A stretch of DNA of 64,000 nucleotides. It comes from Psoroptes ovis (taxonomy: Eukaryota; Arthropoda; Arachnida; Sarcoptiformes; Psoroptidae). Positions 54,335 to 64,000 of the stretch are shown here, one piece after another. The notes under the pieces are model-generated. The model was not told the DNA's origin. It did no database searches and saw only the letters and a list, made by a program, of their open reading frames with translations. The translations under genes were made by a program, and so were the position numbers. Within the stretch, counting starts at the first letter, position 1, and every line of letters starts with the position of its first letter. Location: positions 2,791,001 through 2,855,000 of the forward strand of contig PQWQ01000005.1 in NCBI GenBank assembly GCA_002943765.1. Reading direction: 5' to 3'.

Positions 54335-56001
54335 AATTCTGTCTGGTGTTTTCGGTGAACACAAAATTGTAAATTCGAAATCAAACGCAATTCAATTGCG
54401 TTTCTCAAATATCAATTATTTGAATTGAATTATTGAAAAAATTTATTTAAAAATAAATAAAATCCAAACATAAAAATACTCAATTTTCTTCCGATTATCA
54501 ATTTAGCTAAGAATGTTAAAAGTTAAGGATAATCTTATCTTAAATTTGATTGAAATATATTAGGTTGTCCGAAAAGTTCTGGCCGATTTTCATCCAGCAA
54601 CTCTATTGATTAAACGGAATGAACTTTTCGGACAACCTAATATATTTTCTGTTACAAAAAATGTTTGATATACGAAATATCATTGATGATTGATATATCA
54701 TAGATCATGGATTACCATAGTCACAGAAACAAAAATAATTCAATACAAAATGAAAACACTTTGATAATCAATAAACCATGATTATCATCATCATAATCAT
54801 CATCAGAAACCATAAATCAATACACACACACACAGTTTACTAAACTAAAACACAGACAAACAAACAAACACAATTTATTGTTTATTGATAGACTCATATA
54901 TCACAACACCAAAAACACCAAAAAAAACTACAAAATTACAAATCGCTGATTGATAATCGTTGTTTATCGTTGGACAAATGAAATTGACAATTTTCACAGA
55001 TTTAAATCAAATCATTATCTGCTGAGGAGTGATTGCCTTCAAATTATCAAATCATTGAATTAAGAAATCATTGCGATCATTTTGCGATTGGCAAACGATC
55101 AATTGGAAATCGAAGAAATTTGCGATCAACGATCAATGCTTGCCGATCTTGGAATCAAATTACTTCGAAGTAACAATTGGTCGTTTGAGGTGTTCGGAGT
55201 TATTTGTTATTCATTTGATCAAATCGTACAAAGATTCAATCAAAGGATTCAATCAGCTTGAATTTTTCAAAAATAAACAATCGATGATTACAAAGTAATT
55301 GATTTCAATCGATTGATTTTTTTTAAAAAATGCCGATGCTAACATTTCAGAGAAAATCTGTCGTTGTCATTGGTGATCGATCAATGATGATGATTTCAAG
55401 CGATGGCTGATAACAATGGATTTGATCTTTAGACTTGTTAATCAAAAATTTTATGGGTTATTTCACATCAAAAATAGTTGTTGCTGCTGATCATCACCAT
55501 GGAAATCAAATTCGCTGATGATGTAATGTGATTGATTCAATTTCAAATTGAATTACAGTCATTCCAGTCATTTGATTTAAACACATGACCAGTAATAATC
55601 AAATAAACATGTGAATTTGTCAATATTTCTCACAATGTTTCATCGAATTAGGTGAATAAGGAAAAATGAATAAGCGAAGGAGAAAATAGCAGGAAAATTG
55701 ACTAAGAAATTTCGTGTAAATTGAATAAAATACAAATTGTTGCTTCTGTTGTCAATGTCAATCACCGTTGACATATCAACAAATCGATCTAAATTTCAAT
55801 ATTCATTGTTTGGACAATCATTATTCAAGTAAAGAAAATTGAATAATGTTCATTCGAATTTTTGATCGAATTTAGAACATTAAAGTATTTTGATTTTGAA
55901 AAATATTTTAATAAATAAATAATTTTATTACAATTTCATTCAATATCGATGATTATAATTTTTTTGAAATAAATAGATTATAATTATATGAACAATTAAG
56001 A
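54335..56001. other. Intergenic with one MITE
   Basis: About 1.7 kb between two minus-strand genes. Apart from the MITE at 54560-54640 it is AT-rich with dispersed CAAA and ATC runs. The plus-strand frame at 55071-55298 has no signal peptide, family motif or splice context and looks fortuitous. Confidence 0.5.
54560..54640. mobile_element. Mariner-type MITE (TTAGGTTGTCC ends)
   Basis: An 81-bp element with ends TTAGGTTGTCCGAAAAGTTC and GAACTTTTCGGACAACCTAA, exact reverse complements over 20 bp and flanked by TA on both sides. It is the cleanest copy of the family in the window. Confidence 0.92.
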
Positions 56002-56564
56002 TTAATGTAAAAAAACCAAAGACATCATTTGACATTCAAATGTTTCAGTATTGACATTTTCACAAATTGGATCCATATATCGTTGAATTGCTGAGAAAAT
56101 TTTCAATATTTGTTCTGGTTTTGATCTCAAACGATTACATCGTATTGATGCACGTTCAACCAACATATGTGATATGGTTTCATATCGGCAACATGATCGG
56201 GATAATTCAAAATCTATGATCAAATGGATTAATTTAAATTCAAAATTAAACATTCAATCAATGATGGAATGAACTTACGATGTTCAGAATCTTCAATAAT
56301 ATCACTCAAACATTTAATTGGTTCAATTAATTCATCAAATTTTTTTGCCCAACGACCATCTCGTTGTCGTATTGTTCGACGCATTGTACCATTGATATAA
56401 ATAAATCTAGGTGATATTTGTCGTTGTTGCTGTTGGTGCATTATATTTTTATATAAAAATAATAAATAAAACAGGATTAAAATTGAAACAATTGTGAAAA
56501 AAGTGGTGAACCAAAATCTATGACTTTTATCATCATCATTGGTTTTGCTGTATGCCATTGTCAT
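56002..56564 (-). CDS. Small CC-motif membrane protein (165 aa)
   Basis: Exons 56564-56279 and 56213-56002 join across a 65-bp phase-1 intron. An N-terminal membrane helix (FWFTTFFTIVSILILFYLLF, residues about 17-37) follows a short hydrophilic start. The extracellular part has IKC, then after the intron CC-x7-M-x8-C-x24-C, with the family's middle cysteine changed to Met, and a last C near the end. There is no second membrane helix, so the topology is probably type II. Two ATGs (residues 1 and 3) are possible starts. The intron lies seven residues before the CC, as in the neighbouring 53.6-kb gene, which is its likely paralogue although only the cysteine frame is conserved. Function unknown. 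Confidence 0.72.
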
Positions 56565-57518
56565 ATTGAAAAAAGTGAAAATAATCCAACAAATTGACAC
56601 TCAAAACAAACGAGTTAAATTGAATAATTTAAATAAATAAATCCAATAGAATCGCAATAAATCTTTGGTATGAACATTTTTTGACGATTTAATAAATAAA
56701 TCATGATTAAAATTAATTCAAAAGAAATGACTTATCTTGATCTTATCTTTAAAATAAATATTAGATGATGATAAGCCATTGGCCATCGATAAGATGGAGT
56801 CTTAAAGATAAAAATATCAAAATAAATAAAAATATAAACGAAATAAAATTCAATAAACACAATCATCAAATTTCAAATCAGATTCATACGATTTTTTTTT
56901 ACGTTATGATTTTCGATGTGATTTGATCATTATCATCGTCGTCGTCGTCATCATCATCATTCGGCTAAATTTAGTTCTGTTCAATATCTTTTAGTTACTA
57001 GTTATCTCTTAGTTACAAGAATAGCGGTATTTATTTGTTTGATCATTTGAAAAAAAAAATGGAAACAAATGATGATTATGAGATTATTTACGATGACATG
57101 TCTTAGATTTTGTGTGTGCGAAATAGTTTTCAAAAAAAAAAAACGCGCCATTCTCCAATTTCAAATAATGCCGATCGGCGTCACAAACAAAAACATGTAA
57201 TTCAAGTAGTGGTTCAGATCAATGAACTGTTGATCGAAATTGCTAACTGCGCATGTTTACTCGCGCATTGTTTGTTTATTGATTAACGGCGCGCCGTTTT
57301 TTTCCTCTTATTTCGTTCGTTGAATTTTGTGGGTTTTCTTCTTTTCTCAAATTTCAAACCTTTGATCTCTTTGATTTGATATTAAAAAAATTCAAAATTT
57401 GATTTAACATGATTTGACGTCACCTTGATTGATGGTAAGTCATTTGATGTTTGAGATGATTAATTCTGATTAATTTTGATTTTGTTCTTGCCCAACAATC
57501 GTTCAGAACACATAGGCC
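56565..57518. other. Divergent intergenic region, DONSON promoter side
   Basis: About 950 bp between divergently transcribed genes. The right part is CpG-containing and GC-richer than its surroundings: ACGCGCC at about 57144, GCGCAT at 57249, CTCGCGC at 57260 and a 14-bp palindrome AACGGCGCGCCGTT (57285-57298). A plausible 5' untranslated intron (GTAAGT at about 57433 to TTCAG at about 57505) precedes the DONSON start codon. Confidence 0.5.
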
Positions 57519-59627
57519 ATGATGGATCAATCATCAATGATTGTAAGGACACCGATTAAAAAACGTCCACGTACAGATTCATCATCGTCATTGTCACCGA
57601 AATCACCTAAATCATCCGCATCATCACCAGTGTTTATTAAACCATCTGAATTATTTCGTAAACGTCTGCAACAACGAAATGATTGTAGGAAAAAATTTTC
57701 ACCAAGTAAAAAAGCAACAGCAGCGCTGCGAAGATGTAAATTACCGATTGAAACCGTTGAAAAAATTTATTCGCCATTAAAATGTTTACAACAACAGCCA
57801 CAATCATCATTTGATACCGGTAATGGAACGAGTAATGAAACGAAATCGCCATCAAAATGTAAATTAGCGTTATCATTTTCACCGTTAATGAAAAAATTAC
57901 AACGTTCCCCAGGGCGTTCACAAATTTCATTCCCGGTCGTTCGGCGATCATTACAAAATTCATTTCATGGGAATCGTGCAAAACATCAGGCTACAACCAT
58001 CACCACCACCACCAATGTACCAGCTATTACACGTGTACTGGATTTCGAAGAAAATGCTCAACCATCATTTCAAGATCGTAGTAATCATCAAACGATTCAT
58101 AATTTTTATCCATTATGTTCACCACAAATTGATTGGAGTCTTAAAACACGTATGAGAATCGTTATCAATCGAACGATACCATTTCATGGTACATTCAATT
58201 CAGTGGATGAAGCTAATGGCCTGAATCGATTTGTTCGTGGTCATTGTGGTGATGATGAAACAGAGCTGAATTTTTGTTCCGAACTACATCGTCATTGTTT
58301 GGTATGGCAACATCCTCACTTACCATGGATGAACCTATTTCCACGGCAACCGACCGAAATCAATAAACCAGGCAGTCAAGTATCATCGATGCGACCACCA
58401 ATGTTTCAAATATCACCCACTGGTTCAATGGCCGATTCATTACATTCAGATTTTCGGCAAGCGCTACATTCGCTGTTTAAGTTGCTTAAATCAAAATATT
58501 GTCCATATTTTTATCTTTGTGCTAATAATTTTACCGTATTATTTCGTGCATCTGGTGTAGCCGATTGTAATGAAGCTCATGCATTGATCACACCGACAAC
58601 CATCGGATTTCGTCGTTTACTTGAATCTGAATCCATAACCTATGAAATGCCATTTTATGAAACAAATAAACAGCAGCAATCATCATTGAACAATCAAGAC
58701 GAATCATCGAAAACATCATCATCATCATCTGGCATTGAAATCGATGATGATACTCATGAATATGATGACGATTATGATTATGATGATGATGACATCGATA
58801 ATAATGTTGACGAAGATGATCATTCATCGAATTTATGGTTAGAAAGTCTTGGACTAAGTCAACAAGATTTTCCAAGCCTTGAAACTCCATCAATTCGTCG
58901 TCGTCGTCGAATAGCTACAATTAAATCAAAAGATGGTAAAAAAAAGAATGCAATCGAAGATGAAAGTGCACAAAGCAAAGTTCGAAGTTTAATACGTGTT
59001 AATGGTATCGCAAATTTACAATCATTATTAGGTCTATTCATTAATCAAAGAAAAACATGTATCACTACTTCGGGTCCGCTGGCTGGAATACCGCCAACAA
59101 TATTGGCACCTGTTGCATTTCATGGTGCCCATCTGAAACCTATGTCTGTTCGCCATAAAACTGTCATCGCTACCGATGGTAATCGTAATGTAACGACAAT
59201 CGATTTCAATGGACCAATTTTGCCGCATTCAATTTATGGAATGAAATTATTATTTCGTCGATTATTTTCACAACAAGAAAATTGTAATGCTAAAATAACA
59301 ATCGTACGTAGTACATTGCGAACATATGATCAAAGTGGATCATTTGCATTAGAATCTGGTTCTCGATTGTCGTCCGATTCTTCATCATCATCATCATCAT
59401 CGACCAAATCAAATTGTAACCCTAAGTTTTCGGTCGAAAATCTTTACGATTCTGGTATGGATCGTGAATTTTTATTAGCCATATGTTCATCAGATCGTCA
59501 ACATTGTCGACCGATTGGAGATTTCGAAATGCTCGCACAAGGTATACGATATAATCGATTTGTTTCCGGCGTTACATCGACATCATCGACTAAACCAATG
59601 TTGAATCAATCATCATCGATTAGTTAA
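57519..59627 (+). CDS. DONSON: DONSON / humpty dumpty replication-fork protein
   Basis: An intronless coding frame of 702 aa from ATGATGG. The N-terminal about 200 aa are basic, Ser/Pro-rich and disordered (KKRPRTDSSSS, FIKPSELFRKRLQQRN). The conserved core follows: SLKTRMRIVINRTIPFHG near 207, LPWMNLFPRQP, then FRQALHSLFKLLKSKYCPYF and FYLCANNFTVLFRASG with LITPTTIGFR near 315-370. It is interrupted by a long Asp/Ser-rich loop and resumes with FHGAHLKPMSVRHKT and GPILPHSIYGMKLLF. DONSON family proteins help assemble and activate the CMG helicase at replication origins and protect forks; Drosophila humpty dumpty is needed for growth and replication. A nuclear location is expected. Length is near that of animal homologues (about 550-670 aa), the excess being in low-complexity loops. 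Confidence 0.93.
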   Translation: MMDQSSMIVRTPIKKRPRTDSSSSLSPKSPKSSASSPVFIKPSELFRKRLQQRNDCRKKFSPSKKATAALRRCKLPIETVEKIYSPLKCLQQQPQSSFDTGNGTSNETKSPSKCKLALSFSPLMKKLQRSPGRSQISFPVVRRSLQNSFHGNRAKHQATTITTTTNVPAITRVLDFEENAQPSFQDRSNHQTIHNFYPLCSPQIDWSLKTRMRIVINRTIPFHGTFNSVDEANGLNRFVRGHCGDDETELNFCSELHRHCLVWQHPHLPWMNLFPRQPTEINKPGSQVSSMRPPMFQISPTGSMADSLHSDFRQALHSLFKLLKSKYCPYFYLCANNFTVLFRASGVADCNEAHALITPTTIGFRRLLESESITYEMPFYETNKQQQSSLNNQDESSKTSSSSSGIEIDDDTHEYDDDYDYDDDDIDNNVDEDDHSSNLWLESLGLSQQDFPSLETPSIRRRRRIATIKSKDGKKKNAIEDESAQSKVRSLIRVNGIANLQSLLGLFINQRKTCITTSGPLAGIPPTILAPVAFHGAHLKPMSVRHKTVIATDGNRNVTTIDFNGPILPHSIYGMKLLFRRLFSQQENCNAKITIVRSTLRTYDQSGSFALESGSRLSSDSSSSSSSSTKSNCNPKFSVENLYDSGMDREFLLAICSSDRQHCRPIGDFEMLAQGIRYNRFVSGVTSTSSTKPMLNQSSSIS

Positions 59628-59922
59628 CCAATGTTTATTGATGGATTTTACCACAACAACAAATGATCTTCAAAAATCTTTTGACAATTATTTCTCATTT
59701 CTTCACATTTTTTTCGAAAAAATTATTTTTTTCATTATTAACAATCATCAATTGATTAACTCATCATAAATTCATCAATCAATCATTCATTTATTCCATA
59801 AAAATTCCAAATTTTAATTAAATTTAATAAAATAAATAAAATTGAAATGAATTTTTTAAAAAAATATTTAAATCCAAATTAAAATTTCAATTTCCTTGAA
59901 TTTGTATGTGAAATTAAATAAT

Positions 59923-60671
59923 ATGTACATCGTAATTCATTACAGTACAATATATCTTCGCTTATTATCATCAATATTATTATTATCTGTGTTGAATTTA
60001 CCCATGAAAATCAATGGTGAAAAAAAATCAATCACTTTATTGAAACAATTACAATTATATCCATATAAACCGTTGTATGGTATACCTGAAAATGATTGCC
60101 ATAATCAAGCATATCGTGCGGAATTTGATAAATGTGAACATGAACAACGTAAACGTTGGTCAATAACTGTTGATGATTTTGTAAGATGCTTTCAAAATTT
60201 CAATTTGTTATTAATTAATCAAAGATTTCAATGATTTCACAGTATGTAAATACAAATGAATTTTGTTGTTTCGTTTGGTCACAATTAAAATGTGAATTAT
60301 ATATTGTTGAACGTTGTACAACAAAAGAATCACGATATGCTGAACGTTTGAAAAATTCAACCATCAATACATTCGGAAAATTTTGTTATCCAATACGTTA
60401 TGATGATTATTTTTGTATGGCAACACGTAAAACATGGAATATTATTATTATATCAACCATTGCATTATGCTTGATGGTATGGCTGAATGGTTTCGGATGT
60501 TTAGCATGTATAGGCACAGGGTTCGGTTATTATAATATGGGTACATTATTTTATTATGTATTTTTCAATGAAAATTATTGGGAACCACAACCACAAATAC
60601 CATCATTATTATCACAAGTTTATGATTGGGGCAAAAGTTTATTGACTGGTAGCGGTGCTACTGGTGTTTGA
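59923..60671 (+). CDS. Array gene 1: CC-motif membrane protein (228 aa)
   Basis: Exons 59923-60180 and 60243-60671, phase-0 intron of 62 bp. A signal peptide (YLRLLSSILLLSVLNLPM) is followed by the family box YPYKPLYGIPENDC, then FDKCEHEQ. Across the intron come FCCFVW-x4-C-x7-C-x22-C, i.e. CC-x7-C-x7-C. A hydrophobic Gly/Cys-rich segment (IIIISTIALCLMVWLNGF and on to about residue 185) suggests one or two membrane helices. The tail is PQPQIPSLL with a hydrophobic end. The frame is open upstream, but the ATG at 59923 is the first. It is the first of four tandem paralogues on the same strand with the same intron position, 296 bp after the DONSON stop. Role unknown; a lineage-specific surface or secreted protein. 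Confidence 0.83.
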
Positions 60672-60873
60672 CATGGAAAAATTCCCAAATAATCAAACAA
60701 TTCGATCGAAATTTAATCAATTTGTAATTAATTCGTAATTTATCAAATTCATATTTTTGCTGATTGGATGAATTAACTGAAATATAAAAATGTTCAAATA
60801 AATGAAATTATTTCAATGAATTTGAAAATTATTTTCAATTTTCCTTCTAAGAAATATTTTTCTAATTTCAATC

Positions 60874-61539
60874 ATGTTGAACAGCATTAAATTCATGTTC
60901 ACAATGGCCGTAATCATCAATCTTTCCCATGTTACTTTGACAGCTAAAAATACAAATCATGATGCATATATTTATCCATTTAAACCGATTATTGAATTAC
61001 CGAAAGATGTTTGCCCAAATGAAGATAAACGGCAATTGTTTCATTTTTGTAAAACAATGGCACAGGATTATTGGGGAACGAAAGTGATCGATTATGTATG
61101 TATCGATTTGAATTAATGTATTTGAATTGTTTCATCAATTGATTGTTTTATATTTAAACAATAGTACACAATATCATCAACATTTTGTTGTTTTGTTTGG
61201 AAACAAATGTCTTGTGAAATTAAAGTAGCAAAATCATGTGGAAAACAATATCCACAATCATTGAATTATAGTCTTTTAATTGAATCAACAACACGAGAAT
61301 TATTCACACCATTTTGTACTAATTATTATTATGGACCATATTCATGGTTTTGTTATTATAATTATAATGATACAATAAAATTTTCGATTGCCATCGGTAT
61401 CGGTTCAGCATTAACAGCATTATTCTGTTGGCTAATTGGACCAATGTGTGCATTCACCACTATAATGGTACCAACTTTAGGTATATTTGTTTCATATAAA
61501 ACACCAGATCCAATGATAAATCATCATATGGATTTTTGA
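60874..61539 (+). CDS. Array gene 2: CC-motif membrane protein (198 aa)
   Basis: Exons 60874-61095 and 61165-61539, phase-0 intron of 69 bp. A signal peptide (FMFTMAVIINLSHVTLTA) is followed by YPFKPIIELPKDVC, FHFC and then FCCFVW-x4-C-x7-C-x25-C. A C-terminal hydrophobic region (FSIAIGIGSALTALFCWLIG and MCAFTTIMVPTLGIFV) could form two membrane helices. It starts 202 bp after the stop of array gene 1. The first half is the least conserved of the four, but the motif and intron place are the same. Confidence 0.83.
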
Positions 61540-61702
61540 AATTGTCGGATATTGAAATTGATTCGAACATTCTTGAATTTCAATTTTAATTTGATTTAAA
61601 ATCAATTCACTTAATAATGAAATTAATTCTGATAAAATAAAAATACATGAGATTCCAATATAAAACATTGAAATTCGACATTGAAAATTGCCGATTGAAA
61701 TC

Positions 61703-62633
61703 ATGTATTTATTCAATCATTATTCTCATCATTATAAATTAATGCTGTTCATAGCGTTATTTCAAATTATCATCAATATCAATCGAATCCAAGCTCGTTG
61801 GTTTCACTATAAACCATTGATAAATGGTGATGGTTTACCAGAATATTGTGGTGCCGAAAATGTTCGCCGTTTTGATCAATGTCAACAAGATATGCAAGAA
61901 CGTTACAGTGTTGATGCCGAAGATTTGGTAAGTATGATTGCTGTTCGGGTATTTACAATAAATCATGGCTGCAAGCGAACATAAAAGTGTGTTAACCCTT
62001 TGGTTAGCTATGCCTTTCACTAGGACACCGAGCAGCTTGCTTAGACGCCCCCGCATAGGCGTCAAAATTTAACCCTTTGACAAGTTTCACCCAATCATTC
62101 AATTTTCATCATTAATTTTTCTTCTTCTTTTGTCTTTGTCTCTCATTTCAATCACCATAAACCACCAATCGACCACCAATAAACGACCAATCAAACATCC
62201 TACAAAGTATCAAGCAACATCAAAATTTTGTTGTTTTGTTTTTGCACAAAATGATTGTGAAATATCGATAGCTGACCAGTGTAATCAAACATTTGCAAAA
62301 CAATTAAATACACTAACAACGGAAACATTTGAAAAATTTTGTTCCCGAGTAATATCGCTGGAATTTAATCGTCGTAATAAATTAAATAAATGTTTTCTTT
62401 ATGATAAATCTAATTCAAAACATTTCCTATATTGGTCTGGAGCCGGTACCATATTGTTTGGAATGTCACATTATACTTGTCCAGATTTTTGGCAAGCATT
62501 ATGGTCATTTATGTTTAGCTGTTGTAGTGGATTCGATTCACTGTTGATTCGTTTTATTGTCGGTATTAGAGATGCTACCAACGATGTGTTATCGATACCA
62601 GGATATTTTGTACGAAGATTATTTTCAATTTAA
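61703..62633 (+). CDS. Array gene 3: CC-motif membrane protein (216 aa)
   Basis: Exons 61703-61927 and 62208-62633, phase-0 intron of 280 bp, the longest of the array. A signal peptide (YKLMLFIALFQIIININRIQ) precedes the YKPLINGDGLPEYC box and RRFDQCQQDMQERY. After the intron come FCCFVF-x4-C-x7-C-x19-C. One or two hydrophobic segments follow (FLYWSGAGTILFGM, ALWSFMFSCCSGF) and an amphipathic tail. The spacing of the last loop (19) is shared only with array gene 4, its likely closest paralogue. The first ATG of the open frame is taken as start. Confidence 0.83.
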
Positions 62634-62836
62634 TTTTGAATAAAAATTTTTAATTTTGATAATTATTCGAATCTTGTTTGTTCAATCTTGAGAATTGATA
62701 TGGATTAATTCGAAAATTGAATTAAATCGATTTCAAATGCCTCTTATTTGAACGAATTCGGACCATTTGCTCGAATTGTTTACGAAGCCAATAGTTGTTC
62801 AGTTGGGGCCTTAGACAAAATTGACCATCTAATGTT

Positions 62837-63521
62837 ATGATCATCATCAATATTAATGAACATCAATTAATAATAATATTAATGATCATCAATCATTTTA
62901 CCATCACTACTATTAATTGCATAAATTATGATAATCGTTATCCATACAAGCCAATCTATGGTCTATCATCATCATCATCATCATCAATCAAATGTACACC
63001 AGCCGAACGTGATCAATTTGATCAATGTGAACAACAAGGTAAACGTCATTATGGAACTACAGTTGATGATTATGTAAGTATTCGAATCAAAGTTCACGTC
63101 TAATCCTGTTTCTGACTTTAATCTTCAATTTTCTCGTGGATCAATCGATTAATTGATCAATCGATTGATTGATTGACAAATCAATTAATTAATGCATTCA
63201 TCTGATTAATATTCAAAACACATCTACATCATCAACAAACATCAAATCAAACATCATCATCTTGATTATTATCAATCAATCCACATACCACACAATCCAA
63301 AGTATCTTCAATCGGAAAAATTTTGTTGTTTCATTTGGTACACATTGAATTGTGAATATCAAATAGCCAAACAATGTAATGAAACATTTGCCAAACAATT
63401 ATATCAATCAACAATTGATATGTTTGGAACATTTTGTAATCAACAATCAGTTGGTGGATATGCGAATGTATTTTCATCTTGTTTTTGGCGTCATATTGCC
63501 AATTCGTTTGGTATTCAATGA
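62837..63521 (+). CDS. Array gene 4: short secreted CC-motif protein (151 aa)
   Basis: Exons 62837-63073 and 63303-63521, phase-0 intron of 229 bp. A signal peptide (LIIILMIINHFTITTI) is followed by YPYKPIYGLS with a Ser run, KC, FDQCEQQGKRHY, and after the intron FCCFIW-x4-C-x7-C-x19-C. The protein stops about 25 residues after the last motif cysteine and has no hydrophobic C-terminal region. It is therefore probably secreted and soluble, whereas array genes 1-3 look membrane-bound. There is no sign of a frameshift at the end; the stop is within good coding sequence. Confidence 0.82.
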
Positions 63522-64000
63522 ATTCAAATAAATTCAAATTAATTGAAAATTAATCAATTTGAATTGATTACATCGATTCAATTGAGTTTAAATAAGAATT
63601 AATTAGATCAAAAGAAAAATAAAACAAAACAAAAAAATAAATGATTTTCCATACGAAATGATCCAATTTCCCTCGATTATCCCCTCCGTGTATTTGATCC
63701 AATTTTTTTTTCTTTGCAAAATCCCCATTCAATTTTCGATCAATACTCGTGTGAACCATTTTCATTATCAATTTGATTCAATCAGATCAGATAATAAAAG
63801 CCATTTCCAATCATATTTGAAATCAATTTCAATGTCAAGGATATACAAAAAAAATCGACTGGATTTGAAATTAATTGATTTTTCCAAAAGTGATTAATCG
63901 ATAATAATCTCATTGAGAAATAGATTGAAATACACTCATTTCAATTCATTCATTCATTTCACTCAAATATCAATTATAATTATTAATCAATTTCAATCAA
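63522..64000. other. 3' flank of the array, right window edge
   Basis: About 480 bp of AT-rich sequence. No start of a fifth array gene (signal peptide followed by a YPYKP box) is seen before the window ends. The plus-strand frame at 63658-63897 has no family features. Confidence 0.5.

Noticed and set aside
61990..62095. TTAACCCTTTG pairs considered as piggyBac ends (TTAA target)
   Set aside because: The two copies are direct, not inverted, so they do not form a transposon.
1..64000. CRISPR arrays, bacterial operons, tRNA or rRNA genes
   Set aside because: The DNA is eukaryotic with spliceosomal introns; no regular short-spacer repeats and no tRNA A/B-box pairs or rRNA-like sequence were recognised by eye.

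Overview
The window is nuclear DNA of a small-genome arthropod. The most likely source is an acariform mite, possibly of the astigmatan (dust/scab mite) lineage. Supports for this are an AT-rich sequence, mostly short GT..AG introns (about 50-100 bp), an arthropod troponin I, a Skeletor-type DM13/DOMON protein, a 27 kDa haemolymph-glycoprotein-like family, and a huge Gly/Tyr repeat protein. The species assignment is inference. Exon structures were built by eye from splice signals, reading phase and family resemblance; every multi-exon gene listed closes in frame.

Layout. 1-11434 (+): the 3' part of a giant gene encoding four M1 metallo-aminopeptidase units in one polypeptide. 12987-14543 (+): a C2H2 zinc-finger, Asn/Asp/Gln-rich protein. 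14719-16695 (-): an unrecognised 617-aa protein. 17184-19287 (-): a secreted DUF1397/27 kDa haemolymph-like protein with a long first intron. 19288-25826 is mostly gene-poor, with small mariner-type MITEs. 25827-27344 (+): troponin I in eight exons. 27787-28692 (-): two small genes, one a secreted Gly/Tyr-rich peptide. 30287-31174 (+): a single-exon membrane protein with duplicated cysteine modules. 31202-34663 (-): a second DUF1397-like gene with a hydrophobic tail. 37905-42944 (-): a 1624-aa secreted repeat protein with a folded C-terminal domain. 42945-48291 is gene-poor. 48292-53419 (+): Skeletor, with a decayed mariner element in intron 1. 53648-54334 and 56002-56564 (-): two small membrane proteins. 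57519-59627 (+): DONSON/humpty dumpty, a DNA replication factor. 59923-63521 (+): a tandem array of four two-exon cysteine-rich genes.

The most interesting signal is shared by nine otherwise different genes (17.2, 30.3, 31.2, 53.6, 56.0, 59.9, 60.9, 61.7 and 62.8 kb). All carry CC-x7-[C/W/M]-x7/8-C-x19-25-C, and in all but the intronless one an intron lies at or up to seven residues before the CC. I read this as one diversified superfamily of helical, disulfide-rich extracellular domains, of which DUF1397 is one branch. Members are secreted, membrane-anchored or possibly GPI-anchored. Its function cannot be told from sequence. The other genes are housekeeping, muscle, cuticle or digestive in type and need no functional link to each other.
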